64,000 nt of DNA from Azoarcus sp. DD4 (GCF_006496635.1 NZ_CP022958.1:3782001-3846000); one strand, 5' to 3'. Numbered from the stretch's first letter, positions 1 to 8,137 are shown. Notes: generated from the sequence alone by a model not told the origin. Made by a program: numbers and translations.

Positions 1-357
1 GGGCTGGATCCGCAACTGGTACTCGGGCTCGTTCAGGTAGAAAGCAACTTCCGCAAGTACGCGATTTCCAGTGCCGGGGCCCGCGGCTTCATGCAGGTGA
101 TGCCGTTCTGGATAAAGGTGATCGGCCGCGAAGACGACAACCTCTTCCACCTGCGTACCAACCTGCGCTACGGCTGCACCATCCTGCGCCACTATCTCGA
201 CATCGAGCGCGGCGACCTCTTCCGCGCGCTTGGACGCTACAACGGCAGCCTGGGCAAACCGGAATACCCCAACCTGGTACGCACCGCCTGGGAGCGCGAC
301 TGGTCGTGGAAGCCGGAGCGGCTGGCTGCCGCACCGGTCCGCAACGCAGCAAACTAG
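1..357 (+). CDS. Lytic transglycosylase (SLT domain), 3' part only
   Basis: The last 118 codons of a murein-cleaving lytic transglycosylase; the start lies before the window. The frame is open from base 1 to the TAG at 355-357. The visible part carries the SLT core: a VESNF motif whose Glu is the expected catalytic acid, then GARGFMQVMPFW, matching the family's GA-x-GLMQ-x-MP element, and RYNGS in the place of the usual AYNAG. The family acts on peptidoglycan in the periplasm; any signal peptide would be in the missing part. It ends 7 bases from the stop of the convergent bactofilin gene, and bactofilins often sit beside peptidoglycan-modifying enzymes, so a shared cell-wall role is plausible (inference). 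Confidence 0.85.
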   Translation, partial: GLDPQLVLGLVQVESNFRKYAISSAGARGFMQVMPFWIKVIGREDDNLFHLRTNLRYGCTILRHYLDIERGDLFRALGRYNGSLGKPEYPNLVRTAWERDWSWKPERLAAAPVRNAAN

Positions 358-364
358 CCGGTAT

Positions 365-970
365 TCAGCCGGCAACCGCAGCCAGCGGCTTGGGTTCGCC
401 GAGCGCCGGCTTTTCCTCACGCACCAGACCGCCCTTCTTCGCCGAGAACGACTGCACGTCGCCGGAAACCTCGCCGCCGGCTTCGATCAGGATCTTGCCG
501 TAGCGGATCTTGCCGCTCACCCGCCCGGTGGCGTGAATGATGAGCTGCTCGCGCGCGGTCAGCTCGCCGTCGAAATTGCCGTGGATCTCGGCAACGTCGA
601 TACATACCGTGCCGGAAAATGCCCCGTTCTCGGCGATTTTGATGACACGGCTGTCCATCGTGGCCTCGACGCGACCTTCGACCACCAGCGTATCGCAGTC
701 GAGAATCTCCGCCCCCTTGAGCTTGACGTCCGGCCCGACGATCAGGCTGCTGCCGCGGCTGCTCGCCTCTTCCTGCAGCGGCGTGGCGGCCTCCGCCTGG
801 GCGAGGGGCGCCGTGACCGGGGGACTGTCCTTCTGCGGCGACAGCGCAGGCGTGGTGGGCGTTTGCGGGCTACCGTTGCCGTTGGCGGTCACACCCGACC
901 CAACCGGGCGAACGGTGCGGGACTGCAGGGTATCGGCGTTCTTGGGGAACAGGGCGGGCTTGTTGAACAT
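365..970 (-). CDS. Bactofilin family polymer-forming cytoskeletal protein
   Basis: A 201-residue bactofilin (DUF583). Residues 1-75 form a Pro/Ser/Thr/Ala-rich disordered leader. Residues about 76-175 are the repeating beta-helix core, with short hydrophobic strands separated by Gly turns (for example LVVEGRVEA, IHGNFDGELTA, ATGRVSGKI). The tail is short and charged. Such proteins self-assemble into filaments and position cell-wall enzymes. The ATG at 968-970 is preceded by AAGGAGA at good spacing; an in-frame extension upstream has no such site. A near-consensus sigma-54 promoter lies at 1024-1040 on the same strand, giving a predicted leader of about 43 bases, with two GlrR-type sites farther upstream. 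No membrane segment is visible. Confidence 0.9.
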   Translation of the reverse strand: MFNKPALFPKNADTLQSRTVRPVGSGVTANGNGSPQTPTTPALSPQKDSPPVTAPLAQAEAATPLQEEASSRGSSLIVGPDVKLKGAEILDCDTLVVEGRVEATMDSRVIKIAENGAFSGTVCIDVAEIHGNFDGELTAREQLIIHATGRVSGKIRYGKILIEAGGEVSGDVQSFSAKKGGLVREEKPALGEPKPLAAVAG

Positions 971-1023
971 ATCTTCTCCTTGAATGTGAGCCGGGCCGCT
1001 GGATCTGGCCCGCGTGAGTCGAT

Positions 1024-1040
1024 GGCAAGCACCGTGCCAA
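1024..1040 (-). promoter_or_regulatory. Sigma-54 promoter of the bactofilin gene
   Basis: Read on the minus strand the bases are TTGGCACGGTGCTTGCC. The RpoN consensus is TGGCACG-N4-TTGCW, so every defined position matches except the last weak A/T. The invariant GG and GC have the required spacing. The start of transcription would fall near 1013, about 43 bases before the bactofilin ATG. Sigma-54 promoters need an AAA+ activator; glrR in the adjacent operon encodes one with an intact GAFTGA loop. Confidence 0.8.
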
Positions 1041-1124
1041 CCATGACTTTTCATTTTTTATTCAATCACCTAAAGAACATTTTGCAGAAAATGGCTTGAA
1101 TTTGAGCCACCGCTGCCCACGATC

Positions 1125-1142
1125 TGTCGCCGCTGCCCGACA
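1125..1142. promoter_or_regulatory. Putative GlrR binding site 1
   Basis: TGTC, ten bases, GACA: an exact match to the TGTC-N10-GACA motif described for GlrR in enterobacteria. It lies about 112-129 bases upstream of the predicted bactofilin start site, a usual enhancer distance for a sigma-54 activator. That GlrR of this organism uses the same motif is inference. Confidence 0.6.
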
Positions 1143-1191
1143 AGTAGCTCGAACACGAACATCAAGCATCTGTTTTCATTTTGTTTTTTCA

Positions 1192-1209
1192 TGTCGCCGA
1201 AAGGCGACG
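1192..1209. promoter_or_regulatory. Putative GlrR binding site 2 (GNRA-loop palindrome)
   Basis: TGTC, ten bases, GACG: one base off the GlrR motif. Its core, GTCGCC-GAAA-GGCGAC, is a perfect palindrome around four bases. It lies about 180-195 bases upstream of the predicted bactofilin start and about 107 bases before the chosen glrK start. No T-run follows in either direction, so it does not look like a terminator. Confidence 0.5.
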
Positions 1210-1238
1210 AAGCAAACCAGGCTTGCACTTGCTTACCT

Positions 1239-1254
1239 TGGCCAACGCCACGCA
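1239..1254 (+). promoter_or_regulatory. Weak sigma-54-like element before glrK
   Basis: TTGG-CCAACGCCAC-GCA has the invariant GG and GC at the correct spacing but matches few of the other consensus positions. If functional, transcription would start near 1265, ahead of glrK, and the two GlrR-type sites would lie upstream of it too. The match is poor enough to arise by chance. Confidence 0.25.
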
Positions 1255-1315
1255 CACCTACACTGCGGGATCGCTCTCCGGCCGCATGGCCCTGCTACCT
1301 ACCGAAACACGCGCG

Positions 1316-2710
1316 ATGCCGAGCCCGTCCTTCCGCTTCATCCTGCTCGCCAGCTTTCTGCTCGTTGCCGGCCTGCTGGGCGCCGTGGCGGCGAGCGGAT
1401 GGATGAGCCTCGCGGATTTCGCCAACCGTGGCCGACGCATCGCTCACGACGCCATCGGCCTCACCACGGCGCTCCAGCAACTCGGGGAACGCACTGTCGA
1501 CATGGAACGAAGCGCCCGCCAGTTCCTGGTACTGCGCGACGCGGCATTGCAGAGGCGCTTTGTCGATGCCCGCCATAGCGCTATCGAGGCCCTCACCCGC
1601 ATCGAGCACCTGTTGCCCGGCAGCGCGCCGCTGATTGCCGAATGGCGCGACCTGTCCAGCCTCGGCATCGTGCCGGAAGATGCCCAGCCTGCGCCCGCGC
1701 TGGTGGCCGACAAGCTACGGCGTCTCACCGAACTGAACGAGACACTGACCCGCCGGGTCGCGGCATCCCTGGATCGTGCCAACGCCAGCCAGCTCGACGC
1801 GCTCGACCACAAGCGCGAACAGCTGGCGGCCCTACTGCTGAGCGGTGTTGCGCTGACCAGCGCACTCGGCCTGCTGATCGCCTGGTGGATCCTGCGCCCC
1901 TTGCGCCAGCTCGCCGGGGCGATCACCGCACTCGGGGAAAATCGTCTGCAGCAGCCGATCGCCGTACACGGCCCCGCCGACCTGCGTCAGTTGGGCGAGC
2001 GCCTGGACTGGCTGCGTCTGCGGCTGGCGGATCTCGAAGCCAACCGCAACCGCGTCCTGCGTCACGTATCGCACGAGCTGAAAACGCCGCTGGCCTCCTT
2101 GCGCGAAGGCGTGGCCCTGCTCGCCGACCAGGTCCCGGGCCCGCTCAAACCGGCGCAGCGGGAAGTCACCGACATCCTTGCCGGTAACACACGCACCCTG
2201 CAGGAACGGATCGAACAACTGCTCGACTACAACGCCAGCCAGTTCGACGCCGCCAAGCTTGCGTTGCAGCCCACCGCACTGCACGAACTCGCCGCCGGAG
2301 TGCTCACCGAACTGCGCCTGCCCGCGCAGGGCAAGGACGTGCATCTGCGACTCGAAGGCGATGCGACGACATTCGCGCTCGACGCCGAAAAGATGCGCAT
2401 CGTGCTGTCCAACCTGGTGAACAACGCGATTGCCTACAGCCCGCCCGGTGGCGAGATACGCCTCGTCCTCACCGCCGGCGCCGGGATCAGCACCATAGAC
2501 TGCATGGACCAGGGCCCGGGAGTAGCGCCGGACGATGCCGAACGCATCTTCGAGCCTTTCGTACGTGGCCCGGCGGCCGAGCGCCATGGCAAGGGCAGCG
2601 GGCTGGGCCTGGCCATCGTGCGCGAATTCGTGCGCGCCCATGGCGGACGCGTCGCGGTACTGCCCGCTTCGCACGGCGCCCACTTCCGCATCGAGTTGCC
2701 CCATGGCTGA
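1316..2710 (+). CDS. glrK: Sensor histidine kinase GlrK (QseE/YfhK type)
   Basis: A 464-residue membrane sensor kinase. TM1 is at about residues 6-28 and TM2 at 170-191, around a helical periplasmic domain. A HAMP domain follows (192-240), then HisKA with the phospho-acceptor His253 in RHVSHELKTPL, and the ATPase domain with N box NLVNNAIAY, DQGPGVAP and GKGSGLGLAIV. In enterobacteria GlrK pairs with GlrR and senses envelope state with the lipoprotein QseG; the same three-gene order occurs here, overlapping the next gene by 8 bases. The start is uncertain: ATG 1316 puts TM1 at the N-terminus, ATG 1286 is possible, and neither has a clear ribosome site. Confidence 0.87.
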   Translation: MPSPSFRFILLASFLLVAGLLGAVAASGWMSLADFANRGRRIAHDAIGLTTALQQLGERTVDMERSARQFLVLRDAALQRRFVDARHSAIEALTRIEHLLPGSAPLIAEWRDLSSLGIVPEDAQPAPALVADKLRRLTELNETLTRRVAASLDRANASQLDALDHKREQLAALLLSGVALTSALGLLIAWWILRPLRQLAGAITALGENRLQQPIAVHGPADLRQLGERLDWLRLRLADLEANRNRVLRHVSHELKTPLASLREGVALLADQVPGPLKPAQREVTDILAGNTRTLQERIEQLLDYNASQFDAAKLALQPTALHELAAGVLTELRLPAQGKDVHLRLEGDATTFALDAEKMRIVLSNLVNNAIAYSPPGGEIRLVLTAGAGISTIDCMDQGPGVAPDDAERIFEPFVRGPAAERHGKGSGLGLAIVREFVRAHGGRVAVLPASHGAHFRIELPHG

Positions 2711-3296
2711 GGCGATGTTCGGTCTGCGCCGGCGCCTGCCATCGGCGATGCTGCTGGCGCTCGCGCTGCACGGCTGCGCCACGTCCGGCGAGACGCCGCC
2801 GGAGCCACAACGCCCGCCACCGAGTTCCGACGAACGTGCCGGAGCGATGCGCGTGCTCGACTGGTACCAGGGCATGCGCGAGCTCGACGCCACAGAACTC
2901 GCCAAGGTCCGCAGACAATATGCCGACAAGGCCAGCAGTGCCGAAGTGCAGCTGCGCCAGGCACTGCTCGCCGCTCACCCCCAGGCCAACAATCTGCCGC
3001 GGGCCCGCTCCCTGCTGGAGAACCTGCTCGCCAATCAAGGTGCGGAGGCGCGCGCACTGCACCCGTTTGCCCAGCTGCTGCTGGAGCAGATCGGCGAACG
3101 CCAGCGGCTCGATGCCGCCGCCCAGCGTCTGGGCCAGCAACTGGAGCGTGGCAGCCAGCAGCTGAAGGACGCGCAGCAGCTGAACGTCGAACTGCAGGGC
3201 AAGCTCGACGCTCTCGCCGAGATCGAACGCAGCCTGCCCGCGCGTCCTGCAACGAGCACGCAGCCCGCCCCGGCAGTCGAACGGAGTGCTCCTTGA
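2703..3296 (+). CDS. qseG: QseG-like outer-membrane lipoprotein
   Basis: A 197-residue lipoprotein between kinase and regulator genes. A basic N-terminus, a hydrophobic segment and the lipobox-like ALHGC near residue 23 indicate lipidation. The body is Ala/Leu/Gln-rich and strongly helical; residues about 120-180 have coiled-coil spacing (QLERGSQQLKDAQQLNVELQ). E. coli QseG (YfhG) is an outer-membrane lipoprotein that activates GlrK; position, size and lipidation support the same role here, although the sequence itself is weakly conserved. The start ATG 2703 overlaps the glrK stop by 8 bases; ATG 2715 is an alternative. The stop overlaps the glrR start as TGATG, so translation is coupled. Confidence 0.72.
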   Translation: MAEAMFGLRRRLPSAMLLALALHGCATSGETPPEPQRPPPSSDERAGAMRVLDWYQGMRELDATELAKVRRQYADKASSAEVQLRQALLAAHPQANNLPRARSLLENLLANQGAEARALHPFAQLLLEQIGERQRLDAAAQRLGQQLERGSQQLKDAQQLNVELQGKLDALAEIERSLPARPATSTQPAPAVERSAP

Positions 3297-4735
3297 TGCC
3301 AGCCGCCCTCTTCTCCGCCCGCCACCTGCTCGTCGTCGACGATGACGCCGACCTGTTGCGCCTGCTGTCGATGAGGCTCCAGGCCAACGGCTACCGCGTC
3401 AGCACTGCCGCTTCAGCCGAAGCGGCCCTGGCGCGCCTCGCGGTCGAGCGCGTCGACCTGGTGCTGAGCGATGTACGCCTGCCCGATCGCGACGGCCTTG
3501 CCCTGTTCGAAGACATCCGCCGCCACTATCCGGCGCTGCCGGTCATCCTGCTCACCGCGCATGGCACCATTCCCGATGCGGTCGATGCCACCTCGCGCGG
3601 TGTCGCAGGCTATCTCACCAAGCCCTTCGACAGCCACGACCTGCTCGATCGCGTCAAGCGCGCGCTGCAACTCGCGGCGCCGCAAACGCGAGCCACAGAC
3701 AACGCTCCTGCCGTCAGCGGTGGTACCGAACCCTATGCCTTCGAAGGCATGCTGAGCCGCAGCAGCCGGATGCATGCACTGTTCGACGAGACCAGGCTGG
3801 TTGCGGCTTCGGACGCCAGCGTCCTGATCCGTGGTGAAAGCGGTACCGGCAAGGAATTGCTGGCGCGAGCCATCCACCGCAGCAGCGCCCGCGCGGCGGC
3901 GCCCTTCATCGCGGTCAATTGCGGCGCGATCCCGGAAAACCTGCTCGAATCCGAACTCTTCGGCCACGTCCGCGGCGCCTTCACCGGTGCGATCGCCAAT
4001 CGCAGCGGCCTGTTCCAGGCAGCCAACGGCGGCACGCTCTTCCTCGACGAGATCGGCGACATGCCGCTGCCACTGCAGGTGAAGCTGTTGCGTGTGCTGC
4101 AGGAACGCGCCGTGCGTCCGGTCGGCGCCACCCGCAGCCAGCCGATCGACGTCCGCATCCTGTCCGCGACCCATCGCGATCTCGATGCCGAACTCGCCGC
4201 CGGCCGCTTCCGCGAGGATCTCTATTACCGGATCAATGTCGTCACCCTCAGCCTGCCGACACTGGCCGAACGGCGCGAGGACATCCCGCTGCTGGCCGAG
4301 CATTTCCTGCGGCAGCAGGCCGAACGCTACGACAAGCCCCTGCGCGGTTTCGCGCCTGCGGCGCTGGAAGCGCTCGCTACCGCAGCCTGGCCCGGCAATC
4401 TGCGGCAACTGCAGAACGTGGTAGAGCAGACCTGCGCGCTGACCACCACGCCGCTGATCCCGCTCACACTGGTCGAACGCGCCCTGCGCGCCACGCCGCC
4501 AGCGGCACTCGGATACGCCGAAGCCAAGCTGCGCTTCGAGCGCAACTACCTCGTCCAGCTACTCAAGCTCACCGAAGGCCGGGTGGCAGATGCGGCCCGC
4601 CTGGCCGAGCGTAACCGCACCGAGTTCTACCGCCTGCTGCAGCGGCACGGCCTGGACCCGGTGCTGTTTCGCAGCCACCCGCCCACCACCACGGCCCCTG
4701 ATGCCTCGCCGCCGCAAGACGACGATCACCCTTGA
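3296..4735 (+). CDS. glrR: Sigma-54-dependent response regulator GlrR
   Basis: A 479-residue NtrC-family regulator. The receiver domain (about 8-125) has an acidic pocket VVDDDAD, phospho-acceptor Asp59 in LVLSDVRLPD and the Lys of YLTKPF. The AAA+ domain (about 150-390) has Walker A GESGTGKE, the sigma-54 contact loop GAFTGA near residue 227 and Walker B GGTLFLDEIGD. A Fis-type helix-turn-helix closes the protein (about 440-475). It should activate RpoN promoters when phosphorylated by GlrK. ATG 3296 follows ACGGAG and overlaps the qseG stop; a TTG one codon earlier is less likely. Candidate targets are visible at 1024-1209. Confidence 0.92.
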   Translation: MPAALFSARHLLVVDDDADLLRLLSMRLQANGYRVSTAASAEAALARLAVERVDLVLSDVRLPDRDGLALFEDIRRHYPALPVILLTAHGTIPDAVDATSRGVAGYLTKPFDSHDLLDRVKRALQLAAPQTRATDNAPAVSGGTEPYAFEGMLSRSSRMHALFDETRLVAASDASVLIRGESGTGKELLARAIHRSSARAAAPFIAVNCGAIPENLLESELFGHVRGAFTGAIANRSGLFQAANGGTLFLDEIGDMPLPLQVKLLRVLQERAVRPVGATRSQPIDVRILSATHRDLDAELAAGRFREDLYYRINVVTLSLPTLAERREDIPLLAEHFLRQQAERYDKPLRGFAPAALEALATAAWPGNLRQLQNVVEQTCALTTTPLIPLTLVERALRATPPAALGYAEAKLRFERNYLVQLLKLTEGRVADAARLAERNRTEFYRLLQRHGLDPVLFRSHPPTTTAPDASPPQDDDHP

Positions 4736-4766
4736 CGCAAGCAATCCTGCGGTCGAAACTGACTGC

Positions 4767-5873
4767 ATGACTGTATATAGAAACAGCTTCTCACCAACAC
4801 CGCTGGCCTACCCTGCCCCCCGTGGTCGCGGCAGCGCCACGCGTCCGGACGGCCGCTTCCTGGATTGGCAACGCGAAGCCTACGACGATGGCTGGGCAGC
4901 AGACGCTTGCGCGGACGAGGCGCCGCTGCGCACCGAATTGCGCATCGATACCGCCAGGACGGTGATCACTTACAACCAGTCGCCGGATATCCCTTTCGAT
5001 CGTTCGGTCAACCCCTACCGCGGCTGCGAACACGGCTGCGTCTATTGCTATGCCCGGCCCAGCCACGCCTGGCTGGATCTCTCGCCCGGCCTGGATTTCG
5101 AGACCAAGCTGTTCTGGAAACCCTATGCCGCACAGCTGCTGCGGCGCGAACTTGGCCGTCCCGGCTACCGCTGCGCCCCTATCGGCCTGGGCGTCAATAC
5201 CGATGCCTGGCAACCGGTGGAACGTCACACCGGCATCACCCGCCAGATCCTCGAAGTGCTGCTGGAGGCACGTCACCCGGTAAGCCTGATCACCAAGTCG
5301 GCGCTGATCGAACGCGACATCGACCTGCTCGCCGCACTGGCCCGCGACAATCTTGTCGACACCATGGTTTCGGTCACGACCCTGGACGACGAGCTGGCCC
5401 GAACGATGGAGCCGCGTGCGGCCCGCCCTGGGCGGCGGCTGGAAACCATCGCCCGCCTGCATGAAGCGGGCGTGCCGGTGGGCGTGCTGTGCGCACCATT
5501 GATACCGGCCCTGAACGACCACGAACTGGAAGCCGTCATCACCGCGGCCCATGCGGCCGGCGCCGATACCGCGGGCTACGTGGTGCTGCGCCTGGCGCGG
5601 GAACTCGAGGGGTTGTTCACCGACTGGCTGGCGCGCCATCAGCCGGGGCGCGCCAGCCACATCATGAGTCTCATCGCGCAACTGCGTGGCGGCAACGCCA
5701 ACGACAGCCGCTTCGGCCACCGCATGCGCGGCACCGGCGTGCTGGCCGACCTCTACAGCCAGCGCCTGCGTCGTCTGCGTGCCAGGCTGGGAATGACGTC
5801 CGAGCGGCGGAAGCTCAACTGCGACGCCTTCCGCCCGCCTTCGGCACAGGCCGGTCAGCTAGTGCTTTTCTGA
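4767..5873 (+). CDS. PA0069-family radical SAM protein
   Basis: A 368-residue radical SAM protein of the PA0069 (Rv2578c-like) family. The cluster-binding motif CEHGCVYCYARP lies near residues 86-95, with the C-x3-C-x2-C spacing that ligates a 4Fe-4S cluster. A TIM-barrel-like domain follows (GLGVNTDAWQPVE, LITKSALIERD, VSVTTLDDELA), then a basic C-terminal part. The reaction is not known for this family. ATG 4767 is chosen because the family N-terminus (RGRGSATRPDGRF) starts just after it; no strong ribosome site is seen. It stands 31 bases after glrR and is convergent with mnmA. Confidence 0.85.
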   Translation: MTVYRNSFSPTPLAYPAPRGRGSATRPDGRFLDWQREAYDDGWAADACADEAPLRTELRIDTARTVITYNQSPDIPFDRSVNPYRGCEHGCVYCYARPSHAWLDLSPGLDFETKLFWKPYAAQLLRRELGRPGYRCAPIGLGVNTDAWQPVERHTGITRQILEVLLEARHPVSLITKSALIERDIDLLAALARDNLVDTMVSVTTLDDELARTMEPRAARPGRRLETIARLHEAGVPVGVLCAPLIPALNDHELEAVITAAHAAGADTAGYVVLRLARELEGLFTDWLARHQPGRASHIMSLIAQLRGGNANDSRFGHRMRGTGVLADLYSQRLRRLRARLGMTSERRKLNCDAFRPPSAQAGQLVLF

Positions 5874-5887
5874 CCCGGCCGCTCCGG

Positions 5888-7012
5888 TCAGACGATCACG
5901 CCGCCGCCGAGACAAACCTTGGACTCATAGACGACCACGCTCTGACCCGGCGTCAATGCCCACTGCGGCTGGGCGAATGCGATCTCGGCCCGGCCATCGG
6001 CAATGGTGTCGATTTCACAGGGCATGTCGGGCGTGCGATAACGCGGCTTGGCGGTGTACACCCAGTGGGTGCGCGGATCGTGGCCGGCGATCCAGTTGAG
6101 GTCAGCAGCCACCAGGCGCTCCTTCAACAGCGCCGGATGATCGTGCCCCTGCACCACGTAGAGCACGTTGGCGTGGACGTCCTTCTTCGCCACGTACCAG
6201 GCCTCGTGCTCACCGGCCTCGTCCTGGTTGCCCTTGATGCCGCCGATGTGCAAGCCTTTGCGCTGGCCTATGGTGTGGTACATCAGCCCCTGGTGCTCAC
6301 CGAGCACACGGTCGTCGTCCAGGCAGCGGATTTCGCCCGGTTTGGTAGGCAGGTAGCGCATCAGGAATTCGCGGAAGGGACGCTCGCCGATGAAGCAGAT
6401 GCCGGTGGAATCCTTCTTGGCGGCGACGTGCAGACCGGCGGCCTCGGCGATCTTGCGGACTTCGCGCTTGTACAGGCCTCCGAGCGGGAACAAGGTTTTC
6501 GCCAGTTGGGCCTGGTTGAGGCGGTAGAGGAAATAGCTCTGGTCCTTGGTACCGTCCTCGGCCTTGAGCAACTGGAATTCGCTGCGGCCGTCATTGACCC
6601 ATTCGCGCACCTGGGCGTAGTGGCCGGTGGCGATGCGCTCGGCGCCGAGATGCATGGCGTGGTCGAGGAAGCAGCGGAACTTGATCTCGGAGTTACACAG
6701 GATGTCCGGATTGGGTGTGCGGCCGGCCTCGTATTCGCGCAGGAAGTCGGCGAACACGCGGTCCTTGTACTCGGCGCTGAAGTTCACCACTTCGAGGTCG
6801 ATGCCGATCACGTCGCACACCGAGGCAACGTCGACCAGATCCTGCCGCGTCGAGCAGTACTCGTCGTCGTCGTCGTCCTCCCAGTTTTTCATGAACAGGC
6901 CGGTCACTTCATAACCCTGCTGCTTCAACAGCAGCGCGGTCACCGACGAATCCACGCCGCCCGACATGCCGACGACGACCTTCATCCCTTGCGGGTCTTG
7001 CTTACTGGACAT
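5888..7012 (-). CDS. mnmA: tRNA-specific 2-thiouridylase MnmA
   Basis: A 374-residue enzyme that thiolates uridine 34 of tRNA-Lys, -Glu and -Gln in the cytoplasm. It has the ATP pyrophosphatase loop GMSGGVDSSV at about 15-24, the catalytic Cys in NPDILCNSEI near residue 106 and the persulfide Cys in STGICFIGE near 205. Length is normal. ATG 7012 follows AAGGA at close spacing and overlaps the upstream gene by 11 bases; ATG 6985 (MKVVVGM) is an alternative. It is the last gene of nudJ-(unknown)-mnmA; nudJ and mnmA are also neighbours in E. coli. Confidence 0.96.
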   Translation of the reverse strand: MSSKQDPQGMKVVVGMSGGVDSSVTALLLKQQGYEVTGLFMKNWEDDDDDEYCSTRQDLVDVASVCDVIGIDLEVVNFSAEYKDRVFADFLREYEAGRTPNPDILCNSEIKFRCFLDHAMHLGAERIATGHYAQVREWVNDGRSEFQLLKAEDGTKDQSYFLYRLNQAQLAKTLFPLGGLYKREVRKIAEAAGLHVAAKKDSTGICFIGERPFREFLMRYLPTKPGEIRCLDDDRVLGEHQGLMYHTIGQRKGLHIGGIKGNQDEAGEHEAWYVAKKDVHANVLYVVQGHDHPALLKERLVAADLNWIAGHDPRTHWVYTAKPRYRTPDMPCEIDTIADGRAEIAFAQPQWALTPGQSVVVYESKVCLGGGVIV

Positions 7013-7685
7013 TCGGTCCTTCTCCATCGAGCCAGTCCGCGAGCGGCAGCACCACTGCCGGCTCGCCATTGTCGACAAACCAGCTGTCGACCACGTAGCG
7101 TGCCCCCGGCGCGGCAGCCGCGGCCGCAGGCGGGGGCGGAATATCCTCGAGCACTTCGGCGCAATCGCACCGGGCCAGCATCACCGGCAGGTAATCCGGC
7201 ACCTCGGGCGCTGCGAATGGCGGCTGGAAGCCGACCTCCTCGATCACGGCCGAATAGTGCTGGAACAGCACCCGCACACGACGCTCCGGCTCGCTCACGC
7301 GATGAAAGCGCAGCGCGCCGCGCGATTCGAGCAAGCGTAGCAGGCGCGTGGTCGACGTGGAGTGGTCGATGCAATCCATGCGTCCATCCGCCTCCTCGTC
7401 GGCGAGGTTGCCACCACGATCGGCGGCGACCAGGGACTGCGCGCCGGCGACGCGGTACATCGCACCGACCACGCTGGCGAGCACGGCACGTTCGGCCTCG
7501 GCATCTGCGGCGACCAACAGCCGCGCCCGCAGCGCATCCAGGCTGCCCGCCTCGTAGTGCACCGGCGATTCGACCGCGCAGCCATAACCGTGACAGATGT
7601 TCACCCAGGCATCCTGCGACCTGGCTTCGGCCGCCGGGAGGCCCAGCGTGCCGACGAGCATCAGCGGGACAAGCAGGCGCCGCAT
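7002..7685 (-). CDS. Secreted protein of unknown function in the nudJ-mnmA operon
   Basis: A 227-residue protein with an N-terminal export signal (MRRLLVPLMLVGTLGLPAAEA). I do not recognise a named family. The mature part contains an ICHGYGC segment, a central GRMDCIDHSTSTTRLL and a C-terminal YVVDSWFVDNGEPAVV. A Cys-Asp pair followed later by a D-W/V-D-N strand recalls transglutaminase-like cysteine proteases, but the catalytic His is not clear, so this is only a suggestion. The ATG overlaps the nudJ stop (TGATG) and its stop lies inside mnmA, so all three genes are probably co-translated. A Pro/Ala-rich linker precedes the last strand. Confidence 0.72.
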   Translation of the reverse strand: MRRLLVPLMLVGTLGLPAAEARSQDAWVNICHGYGCAVESPVHYEAGSLDALRARLLVAADAEAERAVLASVVGAMYRVAGAQSLVAADRGGNLADEEADGRMDCIDHSTSTTRLLRLLESRGALRFHRVSEPERRVRVLFQHYSAVIEEVGFQPPFAAPEVPDYLPVMLARCDCAEVLEDIPPPPAAAAAAPGARYVVDSWFVDNGEPAVVLPLADWLDGEGPNVQ

Positions 7686-8137
7686 CAATCGTAATGCCGG
7701 ATCAGGTCGAGCCCGAAGCGTCGGCCGGCAAGCCAGTCTTCCACGCATTGGAGGATGAGGGGGCTGCGATGCCTGTCACGCGTGGCCTGCAGCTCTGCCG
7801 GCGTCATCCAGACCGCCCGGACGATGCCGCTGTCGAGCGCCCGGTCCTCGATCCCGGCCGCCACGCTGCCACCGAAGGCGAAGCGCAGATAGGTGATGTC
7901 GCCCTGCGGCCGCGGCCACTGGTAAATGCCGACGAGAAATTCCGGGGTGAAACGGTGGGCGGTTTCCTCCAGCGTCTCGCGCACCGCCGCTGCGAGCAGG
8001 GATTCACCCTCATCGAGGTGGCCCGCCGGCTGGTTGAAGCGCAGCCCCTCGGGTGTTTCCTCTTCGACGAGAAGAAAGCGCCCGTCGCGCTCGATCACCG
8101 CAGCGACGGTGACATTCGGTTTCCAGCGCAGCTCCAT
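7685..8137 (-). CDS. nudJ: NUDIX hydrolase, NudJ-like
   Basis: A 150-residue NUDIX hydrolase. The Nudix box GHLDEGESLLAAAVRETLEE is complete, with the Arg-Glu and Glu-Glu pairs that bind the metal. The protein matches E. coli NudJ (YmfB) in size, in the opening VTVAAVIERDGRFLLVEE and in lying upstream of mnmA. NudJ dephosphorylates nucleoside and thiamine-precursor pyrophosphates; the substrate here is inferred. ATG 8137 is chosen for the family start (MELRWKPN); an ATG at 8155 is possible. It is divergent from ilvE across 154 bases. Confidence 0.86.
   Translation of the reverse strand: MELRWKPNVTVAAVIERDGRFLLVEEETPEGLRFNQPAGHLDEGESLLAAAVRETLEETAHRFTPEFLVGIYQWPRPQGDITYLRFAFGGSVAAGIEDRALDSGIVRAVWMTPAELQATRDRHRSPLILQCVEDWLAGRRFGLDLIRHYD

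Larger units (their letters stand above)
971..1315. promoter_or_regulatory. Divergent control region, bactofilin gene / glrK operon
   Basis: This 345-base gene-free stretch separates two divergent units. It holds a sigma-54 promoter facing left (1024-1040), two inverted-repeat sites of GlrR type (1125-1142 and 1192-1209) and a weaker sigma-54-like element facing right (1239-1254). It is visibly AT-richer than its surroundings between about 1045 and 1090 and 1170 and 1190. I see no convincing ORF or RNA gene in it. Confidence 0.6.

Noticed and set aside
1222..1237. Possible sigma-54 element GGCTTGCACTTGC before glrK
   Set aside because: The GG-to-GC spacing is one base too short, and this spacing is critical for RpoN.
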